Below, in pieces: positions 8,701-17,870 of a DNA stretch of 64,000 nt. Source of the stretch: Hyphococcus sp. (GTDB lineage Bacteria > Pseudomonadota > Alphaproteobacteria > Caulobacterales > Parvularculaceae); contig JANQON010000010.1 of the NCBI GenBank assembly GCA_028289605.1, forward strand, positions 29,146 through 93,145. Direction: 5' to 3'. The first letter of the stretch is position 1. The number at the start of each line of letters is the position of its first letter. The position numbers were made by a program, and so were the translations under genes. The notes below the pieces were generated by a model that saw only the letters and a list, made by a program, of their open reading frames with translations, ran no database searches and was not told the DNA's origin.

Positions 8701-9510
8701 TCATGAGGTCTGAAACCAGCCACTTTCGTTACTGGCTTGAAATCGCGTCTCATGCTGCAAATCAAACTGATTGTCGCCGAAGCCGAAAACCGAGACCGTC
8801 AACTTGTTCGTTTGGGCCAAAACTAAATTATAAGCAGGCGGTTCATGTCGTGTTCGCACGGACGTTGCCGTGCCAGCTTGGACGAGGACAATATTTCTTG
8901 ATCCGACAGCGTGGACTTCAGCTTTTGAGCGATGGACGTGTCCCGTTAGCGCGAAGTCCAGTCCCGCCTCGGCGAAGGCAGACAACGCTTCCGCGCCGCG
9001 CCCAACGGTTCGAGCGCCCGCCCGCCCGGGCCCTTTGATAAATGGATGGTGCACCGCGACTGCTTTGATCGCGGCTGGCGTTGCGGCGTTTAACTGCGCG
9101 GCGGCGTTTTCAATTTGCGTTCTCGACAAGCGGCCGTAAGACCAGTTCACGTCAACGGCGGCGCGCCTTGCGGAGTTCAATCCAACAAGTTTCAATCGGG
9201 AACTGGAATAGATTGGATTGATATCCGGGTTCACAAAGCGTCCAAAACGGTCATAGGGCGCTGTAAATCGCGCCCACAGATTGCGGACGGGAACATCGTG
9301 ATTGCCGGGAACTACAAAGACTCTTCCTGGAAGTGAGACCAAGAAAGAGCGGGCCTCTTCGAATTCACGTTTCCTCCCTTCCTGCGTAATGTCCCCCGTG
9401 ACGACAACAAGGTCGGGTTGCTGCTCCTCCAAACTGACCCTTAACGCATCCACCGCGCGCGTCGCAGCCGCGCCAAAGTGTAAATCTGATATATGTGCGA
9501 TCACGGTCAC
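8701..9510 (-). CDS. Metallophosphoesterase (CpdA-like)
   Basis: A 269-residue calcineurin-like phosphoesterase. The five metal-binding blocks are visible: ISDLHFG (D-x-H), VVTGDITQEG (GD), VVPGNHDVP (GNHD), AVHHPFI (H) and LTGHVHRSK (GHxH). Relatives hydrolyse cyclic nucleotides or other phosphodiesters with a di-metal centre; the substrate is not evident here. It lies upstream of the lipid-kinase-like gene on the same strand, with 52 bp between the chosen start and this stop, so a two-gene operon is likely. Confidence 0.9.
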   Translation of the reverse strand: MTVIAHISDLHFGAAATRAVDALRVSLEEQQPDLVVVTGDITQEGRKREFEEARSFLVSLPGRVFVVPGNHDVPVRNLWARFTAPYDRFGRFVNPDINPIYSSSRLKLVGLNSARRAAVDVNWSYGRLSRTQIENAAAQLNAATPAAIKAVAVHHPFIKGPGRAGARTVGRGAEALSAFAEAGLDFALTGHVHRSKAEVHAVGSRNIVLVQAGTATSVRTRHEPPAYNLVLAQTNKLTVSVFGFGDNQFDLQHETRFQASNESGWFQTS

Positions 9511-9829
9511 TTTTGGATTGGAAACTCCTTGGCGATTGCGGCCTTAAATGGATATTCCAAAAAATGCGGTTGTGGGCCAGAGAAAAAACGAAAACAAGTT
9601 CCGGAATTTTTCAGCGCTAGGCGCTGAGGGCTTACTCCCCGACCTGGCTTAGTCGTTCTTATTCTTTTGCGGCGTAATACCCCGCTTTCAGAACCGAACT
9701 TCCGTGACCTAAGGCGCCGCGATTTTTCGTGCAAACGCAACAAATCTTGGAGGAACTCCGGCGCCAGGGCCAGCCGTCGAGTCAAAAAGCGCACTACTTT
9801 CCTGTAAAACCATACTAAGAAGTTGAACT
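9511..9829. other. Stretch without a recognisable gene
   Basis: No frame here shows family similarity or a convincing start. It separates the metallophosphoesterase gene from the first recombinase remnant and its downstream motif at 9830. It may hold the promoter of the metallophosphoesterase gene. Confidence 0.4.
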
Positions 9830-10054
9830 CCGCTGGAGACCCGTTCGATCGCCGTCGCTTCCGCCGCCAGCTTTTCAGTGCTAATTTGCCGGTTCCTGGT
9901 CTCGCCGAAGATTTCTCGGTGAAGTCAGAGACTTGTCGACCAAGATTTCGCGGTCAGGCGTCTCGCAACCGCCCTACGGCACCGTAGATTCAATCGGCCC
10001 GACCGAAAATCTCCGCAGGTGATTCAGTGATTCAGTTGGGCGCTGAGAGACGGT
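9830..10054 (-). repeat. Recombinase 3' flank, diverged copy 1
   Basis: On the plus strand it begins CCGCTGGAGACCCGTTCGAT and ends next to the recombinase stop. The same start motif lies about 225 bp from the recombinase stop in the remnants at 56159 and, in part, 63254. The interior is much more diverged than between those two, but patches such as GATTCAGT near the recombinase end are shared. It looks like the conserved non-coding tail of the element. Confidence 0.55.
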
Positions 10055-10789
10055 TTAGCGTGCAACGTCGAATCCGAGCGCGTGGGATTGCAAACGCCAA
10101 TCGGGAGACAATTGGGTTTCGTTGATTTGCCGGAAGCTGAGGGCGGGCGGCTGCCGCCCCTCAAGAATCGCGTCGACAAGGGAGGGCGAGAGAAAAGCCA
10201 GGCGCAGGATCTTCCACACATATCGTTCCGAAAACCGCTTTTCCCGGGCGAGATCTTTGACAGTGGGATAAGCGCCGGCTTCAAGCGCCTTTCGCCAGCC
10301 ATAGGCTTGCGCAACCGCCTTGATCAGTCCTTCGTTTTGATGATGGCGTCCGCCTGCAGCGAAGACTTTCCTTGAGTGCTTCAGCTTGTTGAGTGCTGCC
10401 GGAATTCGGATTTGGTCGTGCTCGCCACCGGGTGTGTTCGTCTCGACAATGATCTCGCGAGGATGGAGCTCTATGCGCCGGATGCGATCAATCGCATTCG
10501 GTTCTTCAATGGTTTTCTCGATCTCGTTCTCAAGCCAAGCCGCATTGATGCGGGATATTTTTCCGGCCTTTTCCGTTTGTCCACGAATGGCCGGGGCGCT
10601 CGCGTAGTATCGATAGGCAATGCGATTCTTCTTTTTGACGTATGTTGGGACCATTCGATTGCCGCGATCGTCAAAGACGAGATTACGGAGCGGCGCCTCG
10701 AACGTCGTATTGATTCTTGATTGTCGATTTTGAGCGCGCCCATCGAGCGCCGACTGAGCCCCGGTCACAGGGCCTGTTGCATTCGCCAA
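10055..10789 (-). pseudogene. Serine recombinase C-terminal fragment (copy 1)
   Basis: A 244-codon frame matching only the C-terminal half of large serine recombinases. LVFDDRGNRMVPTYVKKKN...YRYYAS is the zinc-ribbon region, followed by EGLIKAVAQAYGWRKALEAG, FSERYVWKILRLAFLSPSLV and DAILEGRQPPALSF, ending LSPDWRLQSHALGF. The N-terminal resolvase domain with its catalytic Ser is missing, so strand exchange is impossible; full-length relatives are about 500-700 residues. It sits immediately before the photosynthesis cluster. A more degraded homologue in the same orientation lies just beyond the cluster (56386-56795). Confidence 0.82.
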
Positions 10790-11010
10790 GCGGACTGCAT
10801 GTGAAAACGGCCAAAACTTGCCTTTGAAGTCTCAAGACGTTTTTTGTTTGCTGCTTCTTGTGGGGAATGATTTTGGGAGCAAATGTCGTTGGCTCCCTTT
10901 CCAATAGAATTTTTGATGAAATTGCATGATCCTAACAAGTGAATTATACCGTATCATATACGTCGAAAACACCAACGGCCGATCCGTCCGTTCGGCGCCG
11001 GGAGGAATTT

Positions 11011-11778
11011 ATGGTTTCATCAGCGTTTCTTAGTAAGGCGATTGTCATTATCAGTGCGTCAGGGCTCGTATTGAGCGGGTGCGGCGGGTCCGAGAGCGCA
11101 TCAGAATCGTCAAGCGCTGAAACAACGTCCGCCAGCGCCGAAGCGCCGACGGCTGACGCGGACACAGGATCAGAAATCACTACGGCATTGGACGATTCGG
11201 CTGATGCGGTTGAAGAAGCCACTGATTCCGCGGCTGATAAGGTGGCCAATGTAACAAGCGACGTCGTCGACAATGCGGCGGCTGCCGCGAACGATGTCAA
11301 CGAAGCCGCGCAAGACATGGTCTCGGACGCGGCGGCGGTGGCCGAGAACGCAGCAGCTGACGGCCAGGCGGTCATCGAGAACGCCGTGGCCGATGCGTCC
11401 GAGAACGCGGCGGTCGTCGCGGCCGCCGTTCAAGACGGCGGCGACGCGGCTTCCGAATACGCGTCGCTGACCGGCGACGCGGCGAACGGACGACGGGTCT
11501 TCGTCAAGTGCATGTCGTGCCATGTCGTTCAGGAGGGACAAAACCGGGTCGGTCCGTCCCTATACGGGATCATTGGTCGCGCCGCCGGGTCGGTGCCTGG
11601 CTTCAACTATACCGACGCGAACGCCAATTCCGGCATCGTCTGGACGGAAGAGGTGATGTTTGAGTATTTGAAAGCGCCGCAGGAATACATACCCGGCACA
11701 CGGATGATTTTCCCGGGTTTGCCTGACGCGCAGGACCGCGCCGACGTGATTGCCTACGTAAAGGCCGAATCCGAGTAA
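11011..11778 (+). CDS. Lipid-anchored c-type cytochrome, likely electron donor to the reaction centre
   Basis: The frame is open from 10939, but the ATG at 11011 has GGAGG upstream and begins a lipoprotein signal (IVIISASGLVLSGC, lipobox Cys at residue 24). Then comes a 130-residue Ala/Asp/Glu/Val-rich linker with helical repeats (VVDNAAAAANDVNEAAQDMV), and a C-terminal class I cytochrome c domain with haem motif CMSCH and a likely Met ligand in PGTRMIFPG. The domain resembles cytochrome c2/c552. With no pufC in the cluster, a tethered cytochrome next to bchI is a plausible shuttle from the bc1 complex to the reaction centre. That role is inferred from context. Confidence 0.85.
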   Translation: MVSSAFLSKAIVIISASGLVLSGCGGSESASESSSAETTSASAEAPTADADTGSEITTALDDSADAVEEATDSAADKVANVTSDVVDNAAAAANDVNEAAQDMVSDAAAVAENAAADGQAVIENAVADASENAAVVAAAVQDGGDAASEYASLTGDAANGRRVFVKCMSCHVVQEGQNRVGPSLYGIIGRAAGSVPGFNYTDANANSGIVWTEEVMFEYLKAPQEYIPGTRMIFPGLPDAQDRADVIAYVKAESE

Positions 11779-11800
11779 TCGGATTTTGCGATCGAAACGG

Positions 11801-11835
11801 AAAAGCCGCCGAAACATTCGGCGGCTTTTGTTTTT
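11801..11835 (+). terminator. Rho-independent terminator after the cytochrome gene
   Basis: A 13-bp perfect stem, AAAAGCCGCCGAA / TTCGGCGGCTTTT, with a three-base loop, followed by GTTTTT. It separates the cytochrome transcript from bchI. Confidence 0.92.
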
Positions 11836-11881
11836 GCTGCGAATGAAATAGTCTTTTGAAAAAAGGGACGAATAAACAACG

Positions 11882-12904
11882 GTGGCGACTTTTCCATTCT
11901 CAGCAATTGTCGGTCAGGAAGAGTTAAAACGCGCGCTTCTTTTAACCGCCGTCGATCCGCATATTGGGGGGGTTCTCGCCTTCGGCGACCGCGGCGCCGG
12001 TAAGACGACCGCGATACGAGGGCTTGCGGCGCTTCTGCCGAAAATTGAAGTCGTGGCAAATTGCGCCTTTCGCCGCGATCCGAAAGATGTCGGCGCTCTT
12101 TGCGCAGACTGCGCCAATGCGGCAAAAAAGGGCGATCTCAAAACGGTCACGCAAGCCGCGCCGGTCGTCGACTTGCCTCTCGGCGCAACGGAAGACCGGG
12201 TCGTGGGCGCGCTTGACCTCGAAAGCGCGCTCGTGAAGGGCGAAAAGCGTTTTGAGCCCGGTCTTCTCGCAGCGGCGCATCGCGGGTTCCTGTACATCGA
12301 TGAAGTCAATCTGTTGGACGATCATCTTGTCGACGTTTTGCTTGATGCGGCGGCGTCCGGAGAGAATGTCGTTGAGCGCGAGGGCCTGAGCGTGCGTCAC
12401 GCGGCGCGATTTGTCCTCGTTGGAAGCGGCAATCCGGAAGAGGGCGAGTTGCGCCCGCAGCTGCTCGACCGGTTTGGTCTGTCCGTTGATGTGCGAACGC
12501 CGGATGACATAAAAGAGCGCCTTGAAGTCGTCCGGCGGCGTGATGCGTTTGAACGCGACCCGGACGGATTTTCCAAAACATGGAAGCGCAAAGACGCTGC
12601 CTTGCGTCGAAAAATTGAAAAGGCGCGCCACACTTTGGGTGCTGTCGAAACGCCGGACGGTGTTTTGGAAAAGGCGGCGTCGCTTTGCATCGCGCTTGGT
12701 GCAGACGGGCTGCGCGGGGAACTGACGATGATGCGCGCCGCTAGGGCGCTTGCCGCGCTTGACGGGCGTGACAGCGTGACGGTGAAAGACATGCGCGCTG
12801 TTGCGCCGCTCGCCCTGCGCCATCGTTTGCGCAAGGATCCGCTGGACGAGACCGACGCCAGCGCGCGCGTCGCCAGGGCGGTAGATGAGGTCTTGGCTGC
12901 GTGA
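11882..12904 (+). CDS. bchI: Magnesium chelatase ATPase subunit I
   Basis: BchI is the AAA+ motor that, with BchD and BchH, inserts Mg2+ into protoporphyrin IX, the first step committed to bacteriochlorophyll. The 340 residues match family length. Walker A is [10 protein letters not shown] (about residue 36-45) and Walker B is [36 protein letters not shown] contains sensor-1 and the arginine finger region. The start is GTG ([16 protein letters not shown]); the family start FPFxAIVGQ confirms it. The stop overlaps bchD as GTGA, so translation is coupled. Confidence 0.97.
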   Translation: MATFPFSAIVGQEELKRALLLTAVDPHIGGVLAFGDRGAGKTTAIRGLAALLPKIEVVANCAFRRDPKDVGALCADCANAAKKGDLKTVTQAAPVVDLPLGATEDRVVGALDLESALVKGEKRFEPGLLAAAHRGFLYIDEVNLLDDHLVDVLLDAAASGENVVEREGLSVRHAARFVLVGSGNPEEGELRPQLLDRFGLSVDVRTPDDIKERLEVVRRRDAFERDPDGFSKTWKRKDAALRRKIEKARHTLGAVETPDGVLEKAASLCIALGADGLRGELTMMRAARALAALDGRDSVTVKDMRAVAPLALRHRLRKDPLDETDASARVARAVDEVLAA

Positions 12905-14694
12905 TTGCGGCCGCGTCGATACCGGCTTCCGAAACGCTTGGCGGCGGCGAAGGATTTGACATTGACGGCATACGGTGGAGAGACGCCCAGTTGGCCGCCG
13001 CATTTTTCGCCGTTGATCCGGCAGGATTGGGCGGCGTCCGGATTCGGGCGCTCCCGGGACACGCTCGCGATCGGTGGGCGGACTATTTGCGCAGTGTCTT
13101 ACCGGAAGAGGCGCCGCTCCAGAAACTGCCTCTTGGCGCCGATACCGACCGGATACTCGGCGGGCTTGACTTTGCGGCGACATTGCGCGCCGGCTCGCCG
13201 GTCTGCGCCAAAGGCGTGCTTGCGCATGCCGACGGCGGCGCAGTCATTGTGTCCATGGCCGAACGCTTGGCGCCGTCGACGGCGGCGCTGATCGCCGCCG
13301 CCATGGACAACGGTTTTGTGGCCGTGGAACGCGGCGGCGTCTCGCGCCGAGACAAAACGCAGTTTGGCTGCGTGCTTTTCGATGAGGGTTTGGATCCGTC
13401 CGAAGCGCCGCCTGACCTGTTGCTCGAGCGGCTCGCCTTTCACATTGGCCTGGAAGGCGTCTCGGTGAAAGGCGAAGCGGCGCTCAGCACCGCTGGTGCG
13501 GATATAGAGCATGCCCGACACCATCTGGCGGCCGTGACCTGCCCGGTCGACACTGAAGAGGCGATCGCATCTGCAGGCGACTCACTTGGTGTTTCGTCTT
13601 TGCGTGCTCTCAGTTTCGCGTTTCGAACCGCGCGCGTTTCAGCGGCGCTCAATCGGCGCCCATCCGTTTCACAGGAAGATGCGGAAATCGCTTGCCGCCT
13701 TGTTTTCGGTCCGCGCGCCGCGCCGGCGATGGTTCCGCCGGAATCGCCGCCGCCTGATCGGCGCGACAGCAATGACGACGCGTCCTCGCCATCGCGCGAA
13801 GACGGCGCCGAAAAGGACATGCAAGACATGCTCGTCGCCGCCGCACGCGCGGCCGCCCTGGGCTGGTTTCTAGACAAGCCGTCTCGCAGCTTGCGAAGGC
13901 GCGGAACCGCCGGCGCCGGCGGCAAATCCGGCGCGCTCGTTGAATCGACATGGAAGGGCCGCCCGGCCGGCGCGCGAAGAGGCGTTCCGCGCGATGGGGC
14001 CCGGCTGGATCTTCTCGCAACGCTTCGCAACGCGGCGCCCTGGCGAAGAATACGCGCCGCCGACGACCGGCCGGCGAGGCTTCCTATCTACAAGGACGAT
14101 ATTCGGATCAAGCGTTTCAAGGCGCGGTCCGAGACGGTTGTAATCTTCGTCGTTGATGCGTCCGGCTCTTCTGCGATGCACCGCATGGCGGAAGCGAAAG
14201 GCGCCGTCGAACTTCTCCTTACGGACTGTTATTCCCGGCGTGATCATGTCGCGTTGATATCGTTTCGCGGCGAGAATGCTGACTTGTTGCTGCCCCCGAC
14301 GCGATCATTGACGCGGGTGCGTAGAACGCTTGGCGCATTGCCCGGCGGAGGCGGAACGCCGCTTGCCGCAGGCCTTGCCAGCGCCGCGGCGCTTGCCGAT
14401 TCCGAAAGGAGGAAGGGCAAAACGCCCTTTGTTGTTATTCTTTCCGACGGGCGCGGCAACATCGCGCTAAGCGGCGAAGCGGACCGCAACGCAGCTGAGG
14501 CCGACGCTGTCAGCGCAGGCAAACGCCTGCGAGAAACGGGCTGCGCTGTGCTGTTTTTTGATACGGGTAATCGGCCGTCGCCGCGCGCCCGCACGCTGAG
14601 CGATGAAATCGGGGCTCGATATTCGCCGCTGCCCTATGCGGACAGCGCGGTAGTTTCAAACTCGGTGAAACAAGCGATCGCTGCTGCTGGATAA
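12901..14694 (+). CDS. bchD: Magnesium chelatase subunit D
   Basis: A 597-residue partner of BchI in the double-ring chelatase motor. The N-terminal third is a degenerate AAA+ module without a working Walker A, as usual for BchD. A Pro/Ser/acidic linker follows (about 280-310: [19 protein letters not shown]). The C-terminal von Willebrand A domain has the MIDAS motif DASGSSA at about residue 418 and the supporting GGGGTPL motif. It starts with GTG overlapping the bchI stop, an arrangement seen in many bchID pairs. It is followed nine bases later by bchO. Confidence 0.96.
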   Translation: MIAAASIPASETLGGGEGFDIDGIRWRDAQLAAAFFAVDPAGLGGVRIRALPGHARDRWADYLRSVLPEEAPLQKLPLGADTDRILGGLDFAATLRAGSPVCAKGVLAHADGGAVIVSMAERLAPSTAALIAAAMDNGFVAVERGGVSRRDKTQFGCVLFDEGLDPSEAPPDLLLERLAFHIGLEGVSVKGEAALSTAGADIEHARHHLAAVTCPVDTEEAIASAGDSLGVSSLRALSFAFRTARVSAALNRRPSVSQEDAEIACRLVFGPRAAPAMVPPESPPPDRRDSNDDASSPSREDGAEKDMQDMLVAAARAAALGWFLDKPSRSLRRRGTAGAGGKSGALVESTWKGRPAGARRGVPRDGARLDLLATLRNAAPWRRIRAADDRPARLPIYKDDIRIKRFKARSETVVIFVVDASGSSAMHRMAEAKGAVELLLTDCYSRRDHVALISFRGENADLLLPPTRSLTRVRRTLGALPGGGGTPLAAGLASAAALADSERRKGKTPFVVILSDGRGNIALSGEADRNAAEADAVSAGKRLRETGCAVLFFDTGNRPSPRARTLSDEIGARYSPLPYADSAVVSNSVKQAIAAAG

Positions 14695-14703
14695 GGGCTT
14701 GTG

Positions 14704-15603
14704 ATGTTTTCCTTTTCGAAAGCTCCGGATTGGGAAACAGACGGCGCCGCGTGGCCGCATCGTGCGACGAGCCAATTCATTGAGGCCGGCGACTACCGCT
14801 GGCACGTTCAGCGCATGGGGGCCGGGCCAGGGCTGGTGTTGATACACGGGACCGGCGCGGCGACCCATTCTTGGTCCGGCCTCATGCCGTTGCTGGCCGC
14901 ATCATTCGACGTCGTCGCCTTCGATCTTCCGGGACACGGATTCACGGCTACGCGTCGGTGGTCGCCGCCGTCTTTGGGCCATGTCGCCCAGCAAGCGGGC
15001 ATTTTGTTAGGGGCGATAAACTTTGCGCCGTCCGTCATTGTCGGCCATTCCGCCGGCGCTGCGATTATGATTGAAGTCATAAGGAGCCATCCGATCGCGC
15101 CTGACGCCGCAATTAGCATAAACGGCGCGCTATCGCCCTTTGGCGGCCCGGCGGGATTTTTGTTTCCCGCCATGGCGAAGCTGCTGTATTATAATCCGCT
15201 CACGGCATATAGCTTCGCGCAAGGCGCCCGCGATATAGGCCGCGTCCGGCGATTGATTGAGGGGACCGGCTCCGTTATTTCCGAAGACGGCGTTGAACGC
15301 TATGCATCACTGATGCGCAGACCGGGCCATATCGCTGGCGCGCTTGGCTTGATGGCGCACTGGGACTTGACGCAGATGGACAGAGCGGTCGGGGCGCTGA
15401 AGGTTCCGTTTCTGTCTGTCGCCGGTGAAAATGACAGAGCCGTACCGCCGACAGAGGCGGAAAAAGCCGCGGCGTTGGCGCCCGATGGTCGCGCCGTTCT
15501 CATGCCTGGCCTCGGCCACCTTGCTCATGAAGAAGCGCCAACCCGAATAGCGGATGTTGTCAAAAAATTCGCTCCCGACACCGACATTGACATAGAGTCG
15601 TGA
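14704..15603 (+). CDS. bchO: BchO alpha/beta-hydrolase
   Basis: A 299-residue alpha/beta-fold protein found next to bchID in many purple bacteria; its role in bacteriochlorophyll synthesis, probably linked to Mg chelation, is not biochemically settled. HGTGAATHSWSGL is the oxyanion-hole segment, GHSAGA the nucleophile elbow (Ser) and GLGHLAHEE the His box. A GTG at 14701 directly before the ATG is an alternative start. The stop overlaps the next gene as GTGA. Confidence 0.92.
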   Translation: MFSFSKAPDWETDGAAWPHRATSQFIEAGDYRWHVQRMGAGPGLVLIHGTGAATHSWSGLMPLLAASFDVVAFDLPGHGFTATRRWSPPSLGHVAQQAGILLGAINFAPSVIVGHSAGAAIMIEVIRSHPIAPDAAISINGALSPFGGPAGFLFPAMAKLLYYNPLTAYSFAQGARDIGRVRRLIEGTGSVISEDGVERYASLMRRPGHIAGALGLMAHWDLTQMDRAVGALKVPFLSVAGENDRAVPPTEAEKAAALAPDGRAVLMPGLGHLAHEEAPTRIADVVKKFAPDTDIDIES

Positions 15604-16922
15604 CCATGAACCTCCCGGCGAACCACACTCAGCGTTTCGATCTCAGCAACGAAGTGCACGCGCGTCCGCCTGAGCCGTTGACGGCGCCGGTTAAGCTCTC
15701 CTGCATCGCCATGACCACGGACTGGCCCTATCGCGAAGAGGATCGCGACGTCGTAACAGCGCTGACAAAGCAGTACGGCGCGACGCCCCCGGCGCCTGGG
15801 GCCAAACACTATAGCGTTGATCTCAATGAGTTTCGCTTGATCTGGGAGCGCCATACGGAGTTCACGCGGTATACATTTATCGTACCCGGCGGCGACGACG
15901 CGCCTTTCGAGAGCCCGGCTATAAACGCTGCCCCGTCGGTCTGGGTCGGAAAACTTCCCGGCAAGCTGATCGCCGCCGCCAATGCCGCACTTGTCGCTGA
16001 AGACTATGGTTTCAGCGATGTTGAAGCGACGTCGGAGCGTTACTTTTCCGGCAACGCCGTAATCGGCTCGAAGATTTCGGGAAACGCGGCGATTGCGCTC
16101 ACGGATTTTCGCATCCATGCGGATGGTTTTGGTCGATTCCTCGTGTTCAATCGATCAATGACGCAATGGCATGCCGGGCGTATTGTGCAACGTCTGCTTG
16201 AGATCGAAACCTATCGGATCATGGCGCTTCTGTCATTGCCGGCGGCGCAGGAGCTCAATCCGCTGCTTTCGTCGTGGGAATCGGAGCTTTCCGAAATCAC
16301 CAACGCCATGACGCAAACAAGTGATATGGAAGAACCCGAACTTTTGAACCGGTTGACCCATTTGCAAGCGGCGATCGAAAAAAACTACACAAAGACGCAA
16401 TTCCGCTTTAACGCCGGTGCGGCGTATTATGCGCTTGTGCAACGGCGCAACGACGAATTGCGCGAAGAACGCCTGACGGGCATGCAGACGTTCAGCGAGT
16501 TTACAGAGCGACGGTTGGCGCCCGCCATGAACACGTGCAAAGCCGCATCGGACCGCCTGCAGGCGTTGTCGGAACGCGTTGACCGCGCTGCGCAATTGCT
16601 TTCAACGCGCGTCGACATGTCGCTTGAGAAACAGAATCAAGCCGTGCTGGAAAGCATGAACCGCCGGGCTGAGCTGCAGCTGCGGTTGCAGCAGACAGTG
16701 GAAGGGCTGTCCATTGCGGCAATTACATACTATGTGGTCGGCGTCATCGGATATGTCTCCGGCGGACTGGAACAGCTTGGGATCGCCGTGAACGCAAAGC
16801 TTGTCATGGGCTTGAGTGCGCCCGTCGTGCTTGTCGTTTCAGCTTTCGGCGTCTGGCGAGCCCGCAAGCTGCTGGCGGAAAGAGAAAGCCGGCAAACGCA
16901 GGATACAACTGAAAAACGGTAA
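15600..16922 (+). CDS. DUF3422 membrane-anchored protein
   Basis: A 440-residue protein of unknown function. The N-terminus RFDLSNEVHARPPEPL matches the DUF3422 start. The central part is alpha-helical with coiled-coil tendency (about 230-370), and two hydrophobic helices near the C-terminus (SIAAITYYVVGVIGYVSGGL and a second at about 405-425) anchor it. It overlaps the bchO stop (GTG at 15600; ATG at 15606 is the alternative), so it is the last gene of bchIDO. I know no demonstrated photosynthetic role. It runs convergently into crtC with a three-base gap. Confidence 0.85.
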   Translation: MTMNLPANHTQRFDLSNEVHARPPEPLTAPVKLSCIAMTTDWPYREEDRDVVTALTKQYGATPPAPGAKHYSVDLNEFRLIWERHTEFTRYTFIVPGGDDAPFESPAINAAPSVWVGKLPGKLIAAANAALVAEDYGFSDVEATSERYFSGNAVIGSKISGNAAIALTDFRIHADGFGRFLVFNRSMTQWHAGRIVQRLLEIETYRIMALLSLPAAQELNPLLSSWESELSEITNAMTQTSDMEEPELLNRLTHLQAAIEKNYTKTQFRFNAGAAYYALVQRRNDELREERLTGMQTFSEFTERRLAPAMNTCKAASDRLQALSERVDRAAQLLSTRVDMSLEKQNQAVLESMNRRAELQLRLQQTVEGLSIAAITYYVVGVIGYVSGGLEQLGIAVNAKLVMGLSAPVVLVVSAFGVWRARKLLAERESRQTQDTTEKR

Positions 16923-16925
16923 GAC

Positions 16926-17870
16926 TTACTGCTCAATGCGCGGCATACGGTATTTCAGCATCCATTGCACAATAGCAGAGCGCAGGCGTCCGCCCGACAA
17001 TGATTCGTGCATGGATTGGCAACGTTGACCAAGTATTTTCGTGTCGATAATCGAACGACTGTAGAAAGGCGTGTCTTCCAGCGTTCTGACGACGACGGCG
17101 TCGGCGCGGGCGTCTGCGCGCGTGCTCCTCGGCATCCGCCAAATTAATGTTGAAGGCAGGCGGCGGAATGGCGGCGATTCAAATTCTTCGCACTCCCCGT
17201 TCTTGCGGAACCGCAACGCGCGCGAAAGGGAGTCGCCGTTCCACATATCCGTGTTGTAGAGAATCGCCGTTTCGCTCCCCGGCAGTGCGGCGCGCGACCA
17301 ATCCCAATACTTAAACGCAGATTCAAGCGGCTCATCTCCGGTGTTCATGTCGAGATAGCCGCGACCCGACCAATTGAGGGACGGCTTGTCGAAATCGACA
17401 TGGATGCGCGCTTCGGGTGCAACCGGGCGCCAGCGATGCCGGCCGGCGTCGTCGATCTTAAATTCCTTTTCGTTGAGGAAGGCCGGCTCAACCCGCATGC
17501 GTCCGCGCAGCTCGGCGGGGATTGGCGCTGTTTTCTCGTTGATATTGACAACAAGCGCCGCACCGTCCCATTCAAGGCTGCTGGGGCCGATTTGAAAAGC
17601 GTGCTGTTGAATTGCAATCGCTTGTTCGCCGCGCTCCGTCATGGCCCAGCGGTTTCGGCGCGGGCCATAGAGCGCGATATTCAACGCACAATGGTCGAAC
17701 GGATTGCGTTCCGACGAAGCGGCGTAATAGGGCGAAAAGACGCTGCCGATGAACGCGATGATGGTGACGCCGTGCGCGCCGTCATCGCTGATCGCGTCGG
17801 CGTACCACCAAGCGTAACCGCCCTTCGATACGCTTATGTCGAATTGTAGTCCTTCTTGATTGCTTCGAAT
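16926..17870 (-). CDS. crtC: Carotenoid 1,2-hydratase, start codon unresolved
   Basis: CrtC adds water across the terminal C1-C2 double bond of acyclic carotenoids in the spirilloxanthin/spheroidene routes. The motifs GGYAWWYADAISDDG, IAFIGSVFSPYY, NPFDHCALNIALYGP and GPSSLEWDG are characteristic. Family similarity begins at about 17850 (LQFDISVSKGGYAWWY), but no ATG, GTG or TTG lies between there and an ATG at 17990, which is 157 bases inside crtD. The coordinate given uses an ATT at 17870. Another option is an ATA at 17837 that overlaps the crtD stop as ATAA, as if an ATGA had mutated. It is read after crtD on the same strand. Confidence 0.85.
   Translation of the reverse strand: MRSNQEGLQFDISVSKGGYAWWYADAISDDGAHGVTIIAFIGSVFSPYYAASSERNPFDHCALNIALYGPRRNRWAMTERGEQAIAIQQHAFQIGPSSLEWDGAALVVNINEKTAPIPAELRGRMRVEPAFLNEKEFKIDDAGRHRWRPVAPEARIHVDFDKPSLNWSGRGYLDMNTGDEPLESAFKYWDWSRAALPGSETAILYNTDMWNGDSLSRALRFRKNGECEEFESPPFRRLPSTLIWRMPRSTRADARADAVVVRTLEDTPFYSRSIIDTKILGQRCQSMHESLSGGRLRSAIVQWMLKYRMPRIEQ

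Noticed and set aside
9507..9794. 95-codon minus-strand frame after the metallophosphoesterase
   Set aside because: No family similarity, Arg-rich shadow-like composition and no convincing ribosome site.
9830..9870. Possible tRNA 3' end in the recombinase-associated motif (GTTCGATC)
   Set aside because: The bases around the T-loop-like sequence do not pair as a T-stem and no acceptor stem is found.
11942..13183. 413-codon minus-strand frame opposite bchI/bchD
   Set aside because: Antisense shadow of two certain genes caused by GC-rich codon use.
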